NCBI RefSeq assembly: GCF_004339745.1 | Contig: NZ_SMGP01000001.1 | Location: 1,984,001-2,048,000 of the forward strand | DNA length: 64,000 nt | Source of the DNA: Paraburkholderia sp. BL9I2N2 | GTDB taxonomy: Bacteria > Pseudomonadota > Gammaproteobacteria > Burkholderiales > Burkholderiaceae | Direction of reading: 5' to 3' | In this document: positions 62,935 through 64,000 of the stretch, piece after piece | How positions within the stretch are numbered: position 1 is the first letter of the stretch | Layout: each line of letters starts with the position of its first letter | Notes under the pieces: generated by a model | Databases searched by the model: none | Told to the model about the DNA's origin: nothing | The model's input: only the letters and a program-made list of their open reading frames with translations | Made by a program: the position numbers and the translations under genes

Positions 62935-63671
62935 GCGTGCCCCCTTTGCAACGCACGCGCACCCGTGCGTTGCCAGATCACCAATGCAATTTCGATCAAC
63001 GCGATGGTGACGACATACAGCACGGTTGCCGTACCGAAGGCCTGAAAAGTCCGGAAGCTCTCCGTGTCGACCTGACGCGACATATACGACAGCTCGGCCA
63101 CGCCGATCGCCATTGTCAGCGACGAGTTCTTCACGATATTCATGTATTGCCCCGCGAGCGGCGGCGTGGCGATACGCACCGCTTGCGGCAAGATCACATG
63201 ACGTAAGGTGGCGTAACGCGTCATGCCCAAGGCGGCGCCGGCCTGATATTGCGCGACGCCCACGCCGCGAATGCCGGCGCGAAACTCTTCGGCGATAAAG
63301 GCGGTGCTGTAGCAGGTCAAGCCGAGCCAGCCCGCGAACAGCTCGAAGCTCGGCCAGCGCAGAACAATAGGCCCAACGTTCAACAGATGCGGCGCGTTCA
63401 GCCACGTCATCCACAGCTGGGGCAGCAGCGTCGCCGCGCCGAAGTACCAGAATAGCAACTGCGCCAGCAGCGGCGAATTGCGAAACACGAGCACATAGAG
63501 CCGTGCCGCAGCGGCGACCGTGCGATGTTGGGAGATTTGAGCCACGGCCAGCCCGAAGCCTAGCAACGTGGCGCATACGCTCACGCAAGCCGACAGAACC
63601 AGGGTGATGACAAAGCCATGTGCGAGCCAGTCGAGATAGCGAGGCTCCAGCCAGAGATTCATGAAATGCAT
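62931..63671 (-). CDS. Amino-acid ABC transporter permease (GltJ type)
   Basis: The 246-residue protein has five to six membrane helices and the conserved EAA loop GVAQYQAGAALGMTRYATLR then HVILPQAVRIATPPLAGQYM. It matches GltJ-like permeases of glutamate/aspartate or related systems. The start could also be the ATG at 63662; neither start has a strong ribosome binding site. It follows the binding-protein gene across a hairpin. Confidence 0.92.
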   Translation of the reverse strand: MHFMNLWLEPRYLDWLAHGFVITLVLSACVSVCATLLGFGLAVAQISQHRTVAAAARLYVLVFRNSPLLAQLLFWYFGAATLLPQLWMTWLNAPHLLNVGPIVLRWPSFELFAGWLGLTCYSTAFIAEEFRAGIRGVGVAQYQAGAALGMTRYATLRHVILPQAVRIATPPLAGQYMNIVKNSSLTMAIGVAELSYMSRQVDTESFRTFQAFGTATVLYVVTIALIEIALVIWQRTGARALQRGHA

Positions 63672-63700
63672 TCGAAAAACCGCGGTCCTCTATCAGCAAG

Positions 63701-63738
63701 ACGGCCCGGCCGCGCGTTTCGAGTCATGACCGGGCCGT
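63701..63738 (-). other. Intercistronic hairpin between binding protein and permease genes
   Basis: ACGGCCCGG and CCGGGCCGT form a perfect 9-bp stem with a 20-base loop. Such hairpins downstream of a binding-protein gene usually protect its message and reduce read-through, giving more binding protein than permease. Confidence 0.55.
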
Positions 63739-63765
63739 ATTCAGGCGCTTAGAAAGCGACGTACG

Positions 63766-64000
63766 TCAGCTCTTTTGCGCGTCGCCGATCTTGAACAAAC
63801 GTGGCAACGGCGCGGCACTTGTCGGGCCGAACCAGGTGTCGTAAATCTTGCCGGCCGTGCCTTTGGCCTCCAGATCCTTCAACGTCTCGTTGACGACATT
63901 CAGCAGTCGCGTCTCGCCCTTCGGCACACCCACGCCTTCGTAGTCGTTGGAGATGGTGAACGGCGGGATCTCGTAGTTCGCCTTGTCCGGCACTTTAGCC
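63766..64000 (-). CDS. Amino-acid ABC transporter substrate-binding protein, C-terminus only
   Basis: The visible part is the last 77 residues of a family-3 solute-binding protein, with YEIPPFTISNDYEGVGVPKG, then NETLKDLEAKGTAGKIYDTW and a stop at 63766. The gene runs out of the window. With the two permeases it makes an amino-acid importer, most like glutamate/aspartate systems. Confidence 0.88.
   Translation of the reverse strand, partial: AKVPDKANYEIPPFTISNDYEGVGVPKGETRLLNVVNETLKDLEAKGTAGKIYDTWFGPTSAAPLPRLFKIGDAQKS

Overview
The window looks like a chromosomal segment of a Burkholderia sensu lato bacterium (Burkholderia, Paraburkholderia or Caballeronia). The basis is a high GC content, many LysR-type regulators, a 2,2-dialkylglycine decarboxylase with the active-site residues known from Burkholderia cepacia DgdA and a divergent LysR gene beside it, and a stress/anoxia gene collection of a kind described in this group. 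No rRNA, tRNA, CRISPR array, intact insertion sequence or prophage was seen. One tyrosine recombinase gene is present.

Left part (1-27.0 kb), accessory metabolism and regulators. It begins with a 5'-complete but truncated-by-window MFS transporter and a divergent GlxA-type regulator. Then come a PTS EIIA-like protein, a lipoprotein-like protein, a LysR/class II aldolase/MFS set, a large GH63-like glucosidase, pseudouridine-5'-phosphate glycosidase, dgdA/dgdR, a LysR/bicupin pair, a periplasmic catalase with its ankyrin partner (katB-ankB type), and a molybdenum hydroxylase operon. That operon runs aldo/keto reductase, HiPIP, [2Fe-2S] subunit, Mo subunit, and the Mo subunit is frameshifted. 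It is followed by an HxlR regulator, an MFS exporter and an SDR/LysR pair.

Middle part (27.0-50 kb), a stress and low-oxygen type island. It holds a single-domain response regulator facing an internally deleted histidine kinase, manganese catalase, an orphan amino-acid binding protein, an acyl desaturase, acetyl-CoA synthetase (frameshifted near its 3' end), an acetate/succinate-type transporter, a Zn alcohol dehydrogenase, a universal stress protein, cbpA-cbpM, an unusual NRAMP relative, several very small proteins, a Crp-family regulator, DUF1810, a short-chain fatty acid transporter, a hemerythrin-like protein, a GFA protein, a low-affinity iron permease, and a TMEM165/GDT1 transporter behind a yybP-ykoY manganese riboswitch. 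The most interesting signal in the window is a palindrome, GGTACG-N4-CGTACC. It recurs upstream of the desaturase, acs, uspA/cbpA and a small-protein gene, with a further copy in a gene-poor stretch near 47.4 kb. It probably marks a shared regulator of this island.

Right part (50-64 kb). It contains a GGDEF-EAL protein, a paralogue of the lipoprotein-like gene from 3.5 kb, an anti-sigma-like membrane protein without an adjacent sigma gene, a DUF1571 protein and ilvD. Next is a divergent tyrosine recombinase/KfrA-like pair sharing an intergenic region with a 26-bp palindrome, then an SDR, remnants of an apparent ABC importer operon, and an amino-acid ABC importer (two permeases and a binding protein cut by the window end).

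Decay is visible in several places. There are two single-base frameshifts in CCC runs (either real or sequencing errors), an internally deleted kinase, a half MFS gene, a decayed small DUF6496-like gene and ABC importer fragments. All product calls are from reading the translated sequence. No database search was possible.
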